Source: Micromonospora halotolerans (GTDB taxonomy: Bacteria; Actinomycetota; Actinomycetes; Mycobacteriales; Micromonosporaceae). Taken from it: a stretch of DNA of 64,000 bases. The stretch covers positions 4,588,001 through 4,652,000 of the forward strand of contig NZ_CP134876.1 of the NCBI RefSeq assembly GCF_032108445.1. The letters run 5' to 3'. Position 1 is the stretch's first letter. The number at the start of each line of letters is the position of its first letter. A program made the position numbers and the translations under genes. The notes beneath the pieces are model-generated. The model was not told the DNA's origin. It searched no databases and worked only from the letters and a program-made list of their open reading frames with translations. This document shows positions 54,481 to 64,000 of this stretch, piece after piece.

Positions 54481-54876
54481 CTACGACCAGTGTGCCGGCC
54501 CTCCGGTTCCCAGCGCGTCGGCGAGTTCGGCAGCGAGGAGATCGTCGTAGGCGGCGCCGAGGGTCGGCGTGGGGCCGTCGATCTCGCGGAGCCGGTCCGT
54601 GGCCCGGCGAGCGGCGATGGCGGTCACCCAGGCGGTGCCGTCGAGCTGGCGGGAGGCGGGCATCGGCGCGAGCCGCCACACCTCGACGAACACCGCCCGG
54701 GTCACCGCCACGGCGAGGGCCGGGCTGCCGACGCTCTCACACACCTGCGCGAAGACGGCGCGGACGAGACGACGGTGGAAACGGCGGAAAGCGGCTCGGT
54801 CGCGGTCGGCGATCCGGTGGACGAGATCGTTGACGGACTCGGTGCGCGGCACGACGTAGACGTGTGGGACAGGCAT
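54481..54876 (-). CDS. Sigma-70 region-2-only protein
   Basis: A 131-residue protein whose core is ECF-type sigma region 2 (DRDRAAFRRFHRRLVRAVFAQ, then AVFVEVWRLAP and WVTAIAARRATDRLRE), but with no region 4. After region 2 there are only some 30 residues. It may compete for RNA polymerase, bind an anti-sigma factor or work with a separate region-4 protein. ATG 54876 with AGGAG six bases upstream. Confidence 0.65.
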   Translation of the reverse strand: MPVPHVYVVPRTESVNDLVHRIADRDRAAFRRFHRRLVRAVFAQVCESVGSPALAVAVTRAVFVEVWRLAPMPASRQLDGTAWVTAIAARRATDRLREIDGPTPTLGAAYDDLLAAELADALGTGGPAHWS

Positions 54877-55283
54877 CCGACGCTCCTGGTGGTGTGCCTG
54901 CGGTTGGGACACCGCCAGGGACCAGGGCAGTTGCTGCGTCCCTCACCCTACGCCACCGGTCAAACGACGGAACGCTCCGTCTAGGGAACGCAACGACCCA
55001 GGAACCCAAGCGCGCCAGGCCGAACAAGCGTACGATCGGGGCATCCCGGAATCGACGACATCCCATTTCTGAGGTGCCAGCCACACCGGCCCCACCCCGA
55101 GGGGATGTCATGTCCGGCAATCGCCCCCGAACGGCACCGGCGGACCCGGTCACCACCGCGCCGCCGCGGGCCCACCCTGGCTCCGATGATCCCGACCGCG
55201 AGGCGGACCGGGCCCTGATCCTGGGCCTCGACTCCGGCGGGCACCGCGCCTTCACGAACATCGACGATCGGAAGGGAACAGCC
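54877..55283. other. Intergenic region upstream of the region-2-only gene
   Basis: Of these 407 bases the part from about 55110 to 55283 remains open in the frame of the small gene that follows, but no ribosome-binding site supports an upstream start. GACGGA-ACGC-TCCGTC at 54966-54981 is a perfect 6-bp inverted repeat. Nothing else is recognised. Confidence 0.45.
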
Positions 55284-55430
55284 ATGGCAACCATGGCCGA
55301 GCGCATCCGCATGTTCCTCCACAACCCGCAAGGACACCGGCTCACCCGGCAGACGCGTGAGCAGCTCGGCAAGCCCGACAACCAGCAGCGGCTGCGGAAG
55401 TTCGCGGAACGACTGCGGCGACGGGGGTGA
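55284..55430 (+). CDS. Small basic protein of unknown function
   Basis: A 48-residue basic protein (MATMAERIRMFLHNPQGHRL) rich in Arg and Gln. The ATG at 55284 has GGAAGGGAA upstream, which decides the start against an ATG at 55110 in the same frame. I do not recognise it; short proteins of this type recur in Micromonosporaceae. Confidence 0.55.
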   Translation: MATMAERIRMFLHNPQGHRLTRQTREQLGKPDNQQRLRKFAERLRRRG

Positions 55431-55490
55431 CCCCCGCCGGCTCCCGATCCGGCTGAGCGCGGGCAGTCGACGCGACACCGGTAGACGCCG

Positions 55491-55526
55491 AGGGCCCCTC
55501 CCCGCGATCGCGGGGAGGGGCCCTTT
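55491..55526. terminator. Strong terminator downstream of aconitase
   Basis: A perfect 34-bp palindrome (55491-55524) built from AGGGCCCCTCCCCGCG and its complement, centred on GATC, followed by TTT on the plus strand and preceded by CTC on it. Being between the converging small gene and aconitase it can stop transcription both ways. Confidence 0.75.
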
Positions 55527-55539
55527 CCGGGGTACGACG

Positions 55540-58410
<2,871 letters not shown>

Positions 58411-58515
58411 GTCGTACTCCTTCACACCAGCGACCGTGAGTAGTCCTGAGCAGTTTGTCGCACCGGCCGGGGCGCCGCCGTGCTTAGGCGACACTTACCT
58501 GCGTCGGTCTCAACA

Positions 58516-58534
58516 AAACCGTACGTCCGTCTTG
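58516..58534. promoter_or_regulatory. Putative AcnR operator between aconitase and the VOC gene
   Basis: AAACCGTACGTCCGTCTTG matches the 19-base element in front of the AcnR-like gene (30231-30249) at 17 positions; the differences are both in the right half and weaken its palindrome. It lies between divergent acnA (start 58410) and the VOC gene (start 58582), and could regulate both. Confidence 0.6.
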
Positions 58535-58581
58535 CTATTCGCGCAACCTCCTGCCAGGGTTCGGGACGAGGAGGTGCCACC

Positions 58582-58938
58582 ATGATCCATCACGTCCTGC
58601 TCGCCTGCCCACGCGGCTCCGAGGAAATCTCCCGGTCGTTCTACGCCGGCCTGCTCGGCCTGGTCGAGAAGGCGAAACCGCCGGCCCTCGCCGCCCGCGG
58701 CGGTTGCTGGTTCACCGGGTACGGCGTCGAGCTGCACCTGGGCGTCGAGGACGACTTCCGCCCCGCCCGCAAGGCCCACCCGGCACTGCTCCGCCCCGAC
58801 CTGGACCGGCTCGCCGGCCGCCTCGACGCCGCGGGCCACCCCGTGACCTGGGGCGACGAGGAGATTCCCGGCATGCGGCGGTTCCACACGTACGACCCGC
58901 ACGGCAACCGGCTGGAGTTCCTGGCACCCGCCGGCTGA
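58582..58938 (+). CDS. VOC-family (glyoxalase-like) protein
   Basis: A 118-residue VOC protein (IHHVLLACPRGSEEISRSFY at the start; YDPHGNRLEFLAPAG at the end with the metal-ligand Glu). His near the N-terminus and Glu near residue 114 are candidate ligands. The substrate is unknown. ATG has GAGGAGGTG upstream. It diverges from aconitase and may share its operator region. Confidence 0.82.
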   Translation: MIHHVLLACPRGSEEISRSFYAGLLGLVEKAKPPALAARGGCWFTGYGVELHLGVEDDFRPARKAHPALLRPDLDRLAGRLDAAGHPVTWGDEEIPGMRRFHTYDPHGNRLEFLAPAG

Positions 58939-58961
58939 GCCCGCGCGGGTAGGGTTCGGGG

Positions 58962-59618
58962 GTGGTCGACGTCCAGCACTGGCTCTCCGCGCTGCCCCCC
59001 GGCGTGCTCTATCTGATCGTCGCCGGGGTGATCGGCGTGGAGAGCATGGGCATCCCGCTTCCCGGCGAGATCGTGCTGGTCAGCTCCGCGCTGCTGGCCG
59101 CCGCCGGGGTGGTCGAGCCGGAGTGGGTGGCCACCGCCGCCGCGGTCGGCGCGATCGTGGGGGACTCCATCGGGTACGCCGTGGGCCGCCGCGGCGGGCG
59201 GCCGCTGCTCGAACGGCTGGGCCGGCGCTTCCCGAAACACCTCGGCCCGGCGCAACTCGCCCGCGCCGAGCAGAGCTTCGCCCGGCACGGTCTCTGGGCG
59301 GTCTTCTTCGGGCGGTTCGTCGCCCTGCTCCGCATCCTCGCCGGCCCGTTGGCCGGGGCGCTGCACGTGCCGTACCGCCGGTTCCTGGTGGCCAACGCGG
59401 CCGGCGGCCTGGTCTGGGCCTTCGGCACGACGTACCTGCTCTTCTCCGTGGGCCGCGCGGCCGAGCACTGGCTCAAGGACATCTCCTGGGCCGGCCTGGT
59501 CCTCGCCGTGCTGGCCGGCCTGGCCAGCACCTGGTGGCTGCGCCGCCGCGCCCGGCACCTGGAAGAGGTCGAGGCGACCGACGAGGCCGACGAGCCGGTG
59601 CACGCGGGCGACCGCTGA
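58962..59618 (+). CDS. DedA-family membrane protein
   Basis: A 218-residue DedA/SNARE-associated-type membrane protein. The N-terminal re-entrant motif (GVESMGIPLPGEIVLVSSALLA), the central G-x-x-x-G rich region GDSIGYAVGRRGG and FGRFVALLRILAGPLAGAL are characteristic. DedA proteins flip undecaprenyl phosphate or phospholipids. The tail is long and acidic. GTG at 58962, 23 bases after the VOC gene. Confidence 0.9.
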   Translation: MVDVQHWLSALPPGVLYLIVAGVIGVESMGIPLPGEIVLVSSALLAAAGVVEPEWVATAAAVGAIVGDSIGYAVGRRGGRPLLERLGRRFPKHLGPAQLARAEQSFARHGLWAVFFGRFVALLRILAGPLAGALHVPYRRFLVANAAGGLVWAFGTTYLLFSVGRAAEHWLKDISWAGLVLAVLAGLASTWWLRRRARHLEEVEATDEADEPVHAGDR

Positions 59619-59624
59619 CCAGAC

Positions 59625-59667
59625 GCGAAAAGGGCCCGACCCCTCGGTGGGGTCGGGCCCTTTCGCG
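59625..59667. terminator. Bidirectional terminator
   Basis: A perfect 15-bp stem, AAAGGGCCCGACCCC with loop TCGGT (59629-59663), in addition extended by GCG/CGC around a bulge. It lies between the convergent DedA and peptidase genes. A-rich start and T-rich end of the stem make it efficient in both directions. Confidence 0.85.
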
Positions 59668-59679
59668 TGTTGGTGGTTG

Positions 59680-60333
59680 TCAGGAGGCCGAGTAGCCGCG
59701 GGTGGCGATCCAGTCGGCGAGGTTGTCGACGGTGATGCGGTAGGAGGCCATGTTCGGGTCGGCGCTGTCGGCGATGGTGACGGTGTGGCCGTTGTCGTGG
59801 TAGCCGACGACGCTGATGTAGTGGCCGCCTTCGAAGGAGTGGGTGTTGCCGTCGGTGTCGGTGGTGGTGCCGGCGATGTTGGCGACCACGGCGCGGCCGT
59901 CGTCGACGGTGCGCACGATGTCGGCGCGCAGGGTGTCGGTCTGCTTGTCGTCGGCCTTACCGTCGCGGATCTCCACCGACCGGTAGTGCTTGCCGGTCTC
60001 CTTGTTCAGCACCGGGGTGATGTCGTTGATGCTGTTGGTGCCGTTCTCGGTGGTGCCCATCTCCTTGGCCATGGCGTCGACGTCGATGTTCTTGCCGAGC
60101 ACGCTGATGGCGTTACGGGCGGCGGCGGGGCCGCAGTAGTAGAAGTTGGGCTGGGCTTCGTAGCGGACGTTCAGCTCGCGCTCGCCGTGGCCCTTGCGGT
60201 CGGTGCTGACCTGGGTGGTCTTCTCGGCCGGGGCGGCGTGGGCGGCGATCGCGGGGCCGGCGATTCCACCGGCGGTGGCGGCGAAGCCGGCAGCGGTCAG
60301 GACGGTGTTCCGCAGCATGGTGTTGGTACGCAT
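59680..60333 (-). CDS. Secreted C39-family peptidase
   Basis: A 217-residue protein with a signal peptide (MRTNTMLRNTVLTAAGFAAT, cleavage likely after AAHAAPA). The catalytic Cys is in QPNFYYCGPAAARNAIS, His in SFEGGHYISVVGY and Asp in TIADSADP, in the order of papain-fold C39 proteases. Unlike bacteriocin-processing C39 domains it is not fused to an ABC transporter and is exported. Target unknown. ATG 60333 chosen because the signal peptide begins there; the region upstream is repeat-rich and apparently non-coding. Confidence 0.85.
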   Translation of the reverse strand: MRTNTMLRNTVLTAAGFAATAGGIAGPAIAAHAAPAEKTTQVSTDRKGHGERELNVRYEAQPNFYYCGPAAARNAISVLGKNIDVDAMAKEMGTTENGTNSINDITPVLNKETGKHYRSVEIRDGKADDKQTDTLRADIVRTVDDGRAVVANIAGTTTDTDGNTHSFEGGHYISVVGYHDNGHTVTIADSADPNMASYRITVDNLADWIATRGYSAS

Positions 60334-60454
60334 GATGAGATCAGCGCCTTCCGTTCGGGGGTGAGCGGCACCCACAGGGGGGTGCGGGGGTGCCGCCGCA
60401 AAAGGGGGGAAAGTCTGTGCGGTGCCCGGCGATCGGGGGTGACCTGCTCGGGCG

Positions 60455-60760
60455 GTCCGGGGGTGTAACCATCGGCGGTGGGGAAGCGATTCCCTCGACC
60501 TGATCCGATGTCCCGGGGGATGTAACCACCGGCGCCGCGGGATGATTCCCTGGCTGGCCGGCTCGGACCGGTGGTGCGCGGTCCAGGGGATGTAACGACC
60601 GGGGCCGAGATGTCATTCCCCGGCTCGACCGGCTCGGACCGGTGGTGCATGGTCCGGGGGATGTAACGACCGGGGCCGAGAGGTCATTCCCGCCGGCTCG
60701 ACCGGCTCGAACCTGCACGGTCCGGGGGGTGTAACGACCGGCGGGGCCGGGTCATTCCGA
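60455..60760. repeat. Tandem array of ~70-bp units, about five copies
   Basis: The anchor TGTAAC occurs at 60464, 60521, 60591, 60663 and 60730 (spacing 57, 70, 72, 67). Each is preceded by GGTCCGGGGG-like bases and followed by ACCGGGGCCG and later TCATTCC. Copies three and four are nearly identical; the outermost ones are degenerate. A possible sixth remnant is near 60808. The unit is palindrome-poor and the copies leave no unique spacers, so this is not a CRISPR. Confidence 0.75.
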
Positions 60761-61073
60761 CCGGCGATCCGCCTCGCCCGAGGGGCGGGCTGCTGCGCGG
60801 TCTGCCATGTACAACGACCCCACCCCCGCCATGATTCCGCCGTGGCGGTGGCGCCGACCACCTGACAGCGAGGCCGAAACGCGGACACCCGCCCCATACG
60901 ACCTGCCCGAAACCCGACATCCACCCCAGCCTGCGCAGCCAGCAACGAACCTCCGGTCTCCCGACATCAGCTCGACAGGGCACCGGCCGAGACAGGCCGA
61001 CCCTGTCGCCGCGCCGATCCATTCACGTCATCAAGTTCGTAGCCGCCCATACAACCGACCCTTGGCCACCGGA

Positions 61074-61156
61074 GCGGGCGCAACGGGCGCAACGGGCGCG
61101 GCGAACCCGGCGAACCCGGCGAGCCCGGCGAGCCCGGCGAGCCCGGCGAGCCCGGC
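61074..61156. repeat. Nine-base tandem repeat tract
   Basis: About three copies of CGCAACGGG, then two of CGGCGAACC and four to five of CGGCGAGCC. On the minus strand one frame would read as a Gly-Ser-Pro collagen-like run, which I take as coincidence of a simple sequence repeat. Confidence 0.7.
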
Positions 61157-61182
61157 CACCCGACCCGCCGACGGTCACCCGG

Positions 61183-61242
61183 GTTGATCAAGAAGTTTGC
61201 GTCACGTTCGGGCCGAATCCCGACGCAAACTTCTTGATCAAC
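61183..61242. repeat. Long perfect inverted repeat
   Basis: Two 21-bp arms that are exact reverse complements (61183-61203 and 61222-61242; the left arm begins GTTGATCAAGAAGTTTGCG) separated by 18 bases, which themselves contain TTCG/CGAA. It would form a cruciform or a very stable RNA hairpin. It lies 150 bases upstream of the ArsC-like gene and has no adjacent transposase. Confidence 0.8.
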
Positions 61243-61393
61243 GCGGGCGGGGGAGGGCGAGGCTGGATGCGGTCGGCGGTGGGTGGGACGCCGTGGAGGT
61301 CACCGGTGTGCGGATACCTCCATGGCGTTCCACTCGTGGCGAGGTTGACCCGCGCGGTCGTGACCTGCCGGGTTCCACTGTGGCCGTGCCACC

Positions 61394-61771
61394 ATGTCGG
61401 GCATGGAGATCTGGAACAACCCGTCCTGCTCGAAGTGCGCCGCCGCCCGTGCTTCGTTGGACGAGGCGCGGGTGCCCTACCGGCTGCGGGCGTACCTCAC
61501 CGAGCCGCCGAGTGCGGAAGAGATGACCGAGGTGCTGCGCCGGCTGGATGCCCGGGCCTGGGACATCTGCCGCACCGGCGAGCCGGCCGCGACCGCGCTG
61601 GGCATGGCGGACTGGCCGCGTGACGACGCGACGGAGCCGCGCTGGGTTGCCGCCATGGTCGCGCACCCCGAGCTGATCCAGCGCCCGATCCTGCTGCTGG
61701 ACGACGGAGGCGCGCTGGTCGGTCGTACCCCGGAGGCCCTGGACGAGGCCGTGCGCCGCAGCGACCGGTGA
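61394..61771 (+). CDS. ArsC-family (thioredoxin-fold) reductase-like protein
   Basis: A 125-residue ArsC/Spx-like protein with the active-site motif NPSCSKCAAARASLDE and the C-terminal region PILLLDDGGALVGRTPE. In ArsC-type proteins the first Cys attacks arsenate or forms a disulfide. It lacks other ars genes nearby, so a general thiol-oxidoreductase role is possible. Start at ATG 61394; ATG 61403 is also in frame. Confidence 0.82.
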   Translation: MSGMEIWNNPSCSKCAAARASLDEARVPYRLRAYLTEPPSAEEMTEVLRRLDARAWDICRTGEPAATALGMADWPRDDATEPRWVAAMVAHPELIQRPILLLDDGGALVGRTPEALDEAVRRSDR

Positions 61772-61783
61772 GCCCGCGGTGGG

Positions 61784-61963
61784 TCAGGAGGCCCGGTCGC
61801 CGGCCTTCGCGTGCCGCTCGCGCAGCCGGTCCCGGATCTCCTCCGGGGTGTACGCCCGGCGCCGCCGCTCCGCCCGCGCCACGACCACACCGGTCGCCGC
61901 CACGCCGGCGAGGCCGGCCAGGCCGAGCAGCTTCCACCACCGCATCTGTTGCCGCTTCGGCAT
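61784..61963 (-). CDS. Small membrane protein
   Basis: A 59-residue protein with one TM helix (LLGLAGLAGVAATGVVVAR, about residues 12-30), a basic N-terminus (MPKRQQMRWW) and a charged cytoplasmic C-terminus (YTPEEIRDRLRERHAKAG). ATG 61963 has GGAGG eight bases upstream. Function unknown. It diverges from the papain-like gene. Confidence 0.6.
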   Translation of the reverse strand: MPKRQQMRWWKLLGLAGLAGVAATGVVVARAERRRRAYTPEEIRDRLRERHAKAGDRAS

Positions 61964-61976
61964 AGGGTGATCCTCC

Positions 61977-62639
61977 ATGAGCATCAGCCTGGACGAGGCG
62001 GTGGAGCTGACCCGCACCGGCGACCTGTGGGTCTTCCGCGGGCGCAGCGTGCCGGACCGCGCCATCCAGCTCACTACCAACAGCCCAGTCAACCACGTCG
62101 GCATGGCCGTGGTGCTGGACGACATGCCGCCGCTGATGTGGCACGCCGAGCTGGGCCGCTCGCTGCCGGACATGTGGACCGGCACCCACCAGCGCGGCGT
62201 GCAGCTGCACGACCTGCGGGACGCCGTCTGCGTGTGGGCCAACCGGTACGGCCAGCGGGGCTGGCTGCGCCAGCTCGAACCGCCGGCGGACACCGCGATG
62301 GAGGAGGCGGTGCTGCGGACCGTGGCCCGCCTCGACGGCACCCCGTTCCCGTCCACCGCGCAGCTCGCCTGGCGCTGGGCCCGCGGCCGAGTGCCGAACC
62401 TGCGCCGCGGCCGACCATCCATCGCCGACGGTGGCGGCGTGCCGGTCCGCGACCGGGCGCTGGAGACCGCGTACTGCGCGGAGGTGGTCGCCGTGACCTA
62501 CGAGGCGATGGGGCTGCTGCCCGCCGGTCGCCGGCCCAACTGGTACGACCCGGGGCGGTTCTGGAGCGGCGACGACCTCGACCTCACCGGCGGCGTCCAG
62601 CTCGGTTCCGAGATCGAGGTACGCATTCCACCCCGCTGA
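61977..62639 (+). CDS. Permuted papain-fold (YiiX/NlpC-P60-like) peptidase-like protein
   Basis: A 220-residue protein with His in NSPVNHVGMAVVLDD and Cys in LETAYCAEVVAVTYEAMG, the His-before-Cys order of permuted NlpC/P60 enzymes. It lacks a signal peptide, so it may act on cytoplasmic amides or lipids. ATG 61977 diverges from the small membrane protein gene by 13 bases. Confidence 0.75.
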   Translation: MSISLDEAVELTRTGDLWVFRGRSVPDRAIQLTTNSPVNHVGMAVVLDDMPPLMWHAELGRSLPDMWTGTHQRGVQLHDLRDAVCVWANRYGQRGWLRQLEPPADTAMEEAVLRTVARLDGTPFPSTAQLAWRWARGRVPNLRRGRPSIADGGGVPVRDRALETAYCAEVVAVTYEAMGLLPAGRRPNWYDPGRFWSGDDLDLTGGVQLGSEIEVRIPPR

Positions 62640-62678
62640 CCAGGTTTGCCGGGCCCGCCGTCCGGCAAAGAGAGCGGC

Positions 62679-63068
62679 GTGACGGCTTCCACGGACCTCG
62701 ACACGCTCGCCGACTTCTTCGACCGGTACGGCGTGGCGCTGACCACCGCCGACGTGCCCGCCATCGCCGGCTGCTACGCGCTGCCGGGGCTGGTGGTCGC
62801 CGACACCTACAGCTTCTCGTTCACCTCGCCGGCCGCCGTGGCCCTCAGCTTCGTCGGCGCGGCCCCCGACTACCAGGAGCGGGAACTGGTCGCCGCCCAC
62901 GCGCTGATCGAGGACGTGCAGCAGGTCTCCGCCCTGCTCACCGAGGTGGCGGTGCGCTGGGAGTTCCTGGACAGCCAGGGCCGGGCGGTGCCCGGCGAGC
63001 GCTACCGCTACCTGCTGCGGGCCACCGACGGCGGCCCGGCCATCTGCACCGTCATCCGCACCGCCTGA
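62679..63068 (+). CDS. NTF2-like (SnoaL-type) protein
   Basis: A 129-residue cone-shaped NTF2-like protein (LADFFDRYGVALTTADVPAIAGCY, later YRYLLRATDGGPAICTVIR). Members bind or convert small molecules. GTG 62679 lies 39 bases after the papain-like gene, the same direction. Function is not evident. Confidence 0.7.
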   Translation: MTASTDLDTLADFFDRYGVALTTADVPAIAGCYALPGLVVADTYSFSFTSPAAVALSFVGAAPDYQERELVAAHALIEDVQQVSALLTEVAVRWEFLDSQGRAVPGERYRYLLRATDGGPAICTVIRTA

Positions 63069-63108
63069 CGGTGGCGGTCCGCGCCGCCCGGCGCCGTGCC
63101 CCGGCGGC

Positions 63109-63918
63109 TCAGCGGACCAGTTCGCGACGGCGGCGGGGCAGCGCGTCGAGGCGGGTGCCGCCTGCCGCCACGTCGGCCACGAAGTCGTCGACGGCCTCCC
63201 TCGTGACGCCGGGCATGCAGATGAGGTGGCTGCGGCCGGCGCTGCTGGCCAGCACCCACTTCGCCGTCACGGTCGGGGCGGGGTCGGGAAGACCACGGTG
63301 AAGGCGTGCTCGTGCCGCCAGGCCGGCCAGCCCACCTCGTTGAGCCGCTGCACCGCGTACGCGGCCAGCTCGCGGGCCCGCTCGGCGCGCTCCCGCAGGC
63401 CGTCGTGGCCCAGGCTGCGGATCGCGTACCAGAGCAGCAGCGCCGGGTGGCCGCTGCGCGAGCCGCTGATGGTGGTGTCCACGGTGCCGGTGTAGTTGGC
63501 GGAACGGGCGAGCCGCTGCTGGAGGGTGCGGCGGGTCAGCACCACCCCGCACGGCACCGGCGTGCCGAGGAACTTGTAGCCGGAGATGGAGATGCTGTCG
63601 ACGGTGGCGTCCAGCCGCAGCGTGGCCCGCCCGTCGGCGAGAGCGATGGGAACCCCGGCCAGCGCCCCGTCGACGTGCAGGTGGTGGCGGACGGGCGTGC
63701 GGGCGAGCAGCTCCCGGATCTGCGGCACGTCGTCGGCGGCCTCGGTCATCGTGGTGCCGCAGGTGGCCACGACGACGGCCGGCCGGTCCCGGTGCCGTTC
63801 GACCATCCGGGCCAGGTCGTCGTAGTCCATCTCGCCGCGCTCGTCGGCGCGGACCACCACCGAGTCCAGGCCGAGGATGTCGACGCACTTGGGCAGCGAG
63901 TAGTGCCGGGATCGAGCG
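63109..63918 (-). pseudogene. Histidine decarboxylase-like (PLP) gene, frameshifted and N-terminally truncated
   Basis: The reading frame from about 63905 (HYSLPKCVDILGLDS) through the PLP-lysine region SISISGYKFLGTPVPCGVV to RHEHAFTVVFP matches group II PLP decarboxylases of the histidine decarboxylase type. It then hits a TGA at 63267-63269, but the next frame continues the protein (VTAKWVLASSAGRSHLICMP to the end), so one indel has occurred in the GC run at about 63271-63290. Upstream of 63905 none of the frames resembles the N-terminal third of the family. The gene therefore appears broken at both ends. Confidence 0.7.
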
Positions 63919-64000
63919 GCGCGAAGCTCACCGACCCGCCGGCCGGGTGGGTGAACGAGGTGAGCACGAAGAGCAGGATCACCGCGACCTCGACGGCCAG
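63890..64000 (-). other. Partial hydrophobic reading frame at the window edge
   Basis: In a different frame from the decarboxylase remnant, the minus strand reads LAVEVAVILLFVLTSFTHPA and then GGSVSFAPLDPG before losing coding character at about 63915. It looks like the end of a membrane or secreted protein fused to, or deleted into, the decarboxylase remnant. The rest lies outside the window. Confidence 0.3.

Larger units (their letters stand above)
60334..61393. other. Repeat-rich intergenic region
   Basis: A 1060-base stretch without a convincing gene. It holds, in order, a tandem array of about 70-bp units (60455-60760), unremarkable sequence, a 9-bp repeat tract (61074-61156) and a long perfect inverted repeat (61183-61242). 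Several open frames cross it but follow the repeats or GC bias. The peptidase promoter may lie near 60340-60420. Confidence 0.6.

Noticed and set aside
54864..55283. Upstream extension of the 48-residue gene
   Set aside because: The frame is open, but only the ATG at 55284 has a ribosome-binding site, and the extension is low-complexity.
60341..60718. Repeated peptide (SAPVVTSPG) in overlapping minus-strand frames
   Set aside because: The peptide repeat arises because the 70-bp DNA units happen to be read in phase in short stretches. No stable frame runs through.
60455..60760. CRISPR array
   Set aside because: The conserved part fills most of each 70-bp unit, and there are no unique spacers; no cas genes lie nearby.
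60807..61187. 126-residue plus-strand frame with repeats at the end
   Set aside because: No ribosome-binding site, composition follows the repeats, and it spans the 9-bp tract; it does not look like a protein.
60967..61191. Collagen-like Gly-Ser-Pro frame on the minus strand
   Set aside because: It is a direct reading of the 9-bp repeat and has no start context or neighbouring domain.

Overview
The window comes from a high-GC actinobacterium, most likely Micromonosporaceae (Micromonospora or a close relative). The signs are frequent GTG starts, many GTGA/ATGA gene overlaps, the tal-tkt-ctaB-ctaA-sufR-suf gene order familiar from actinobacteria, a conservon (cvnABCD), an XRE/DUF5753 plus DUF397 pair and an acVLRF1 release-factor homologue. 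No tRNA, rRNA, CRISPR array or complete insertion sequence was seen.

Layout. 1-14.6 kb is a conserved core: transaldolase (partial) and transketolase leftward, ctaB rightward, a small conserved protein, an ATP-grasp ligase, a parallel beta-helix protein, ctaA, then the Fe-S assembly operon sufR-sufB-sufD-Rieske ferredoxin-sufC-sufS-sufU-sufT. 14.6-23.3 kb holds housekeeping and export genes: MazG-like, LysE-like, acVLRF1, zinc metallopeptidase, ABC-F ATPase with upstream mini-ORFs, CadD-like, an HTH protein, enoyl-CoA hydratase and an ABC exporter. 23.4-25.8 kb is a DrrA/DrrB-type exporter with its MerR regulator and a clear MerR-type operator. 25.8-33.3 kb carries Mug, an SDR, a three-gene DUF692 (MNIO) cassette whose membrane protein ends in a Gly/Cys tail, an AcnR-like TetR, a nitrilase, a HAD phosphatase, a RIO-like kinase and DUF2630.

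33.6-41.5 kb is a P450 / class I / class II terpene cyclase trio that runs directly into a conservon (sensor kinase, roadblock, DUF742, GTPase). 41.5-47.6 kb is a mixed stretch of small enzymes and the XRE/DUF397 pair. 47.7-52.6 kb is a translationally coupled glycan operon (two GT4 enzymes, an alpha/alpha-barrel-like protein, a GH130-like protein). 52.7-55.4 kb holds a SigF-type sigma factor, a GAF-ANTAR regulator and a sigma region-2-only protein. 55.5-58.4 kb is aconitase. 58.6-64 kb has small genes, a secreted C39-type peptidase, a 1-kb repeat-rich intergenic region and a broken histidine decarboxylase at the window edge.

Three observations stand out. First, the MNIO cassette (27291-29523) looks like a membrane-tethered substrate with five Cys, four of them exactly six residues apart, plus its modifying enzyme and partner. 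Second, a 19-bp operator in front of the AcnR-like TetR gene (30231-30249) recurs with 17 of 19 identities in front of aconitase 28 kb away (58516-58534), tying the two together. Third, the terpene trio is continuous with a conservon and lacks a local prenyl-diphosphate synthase.
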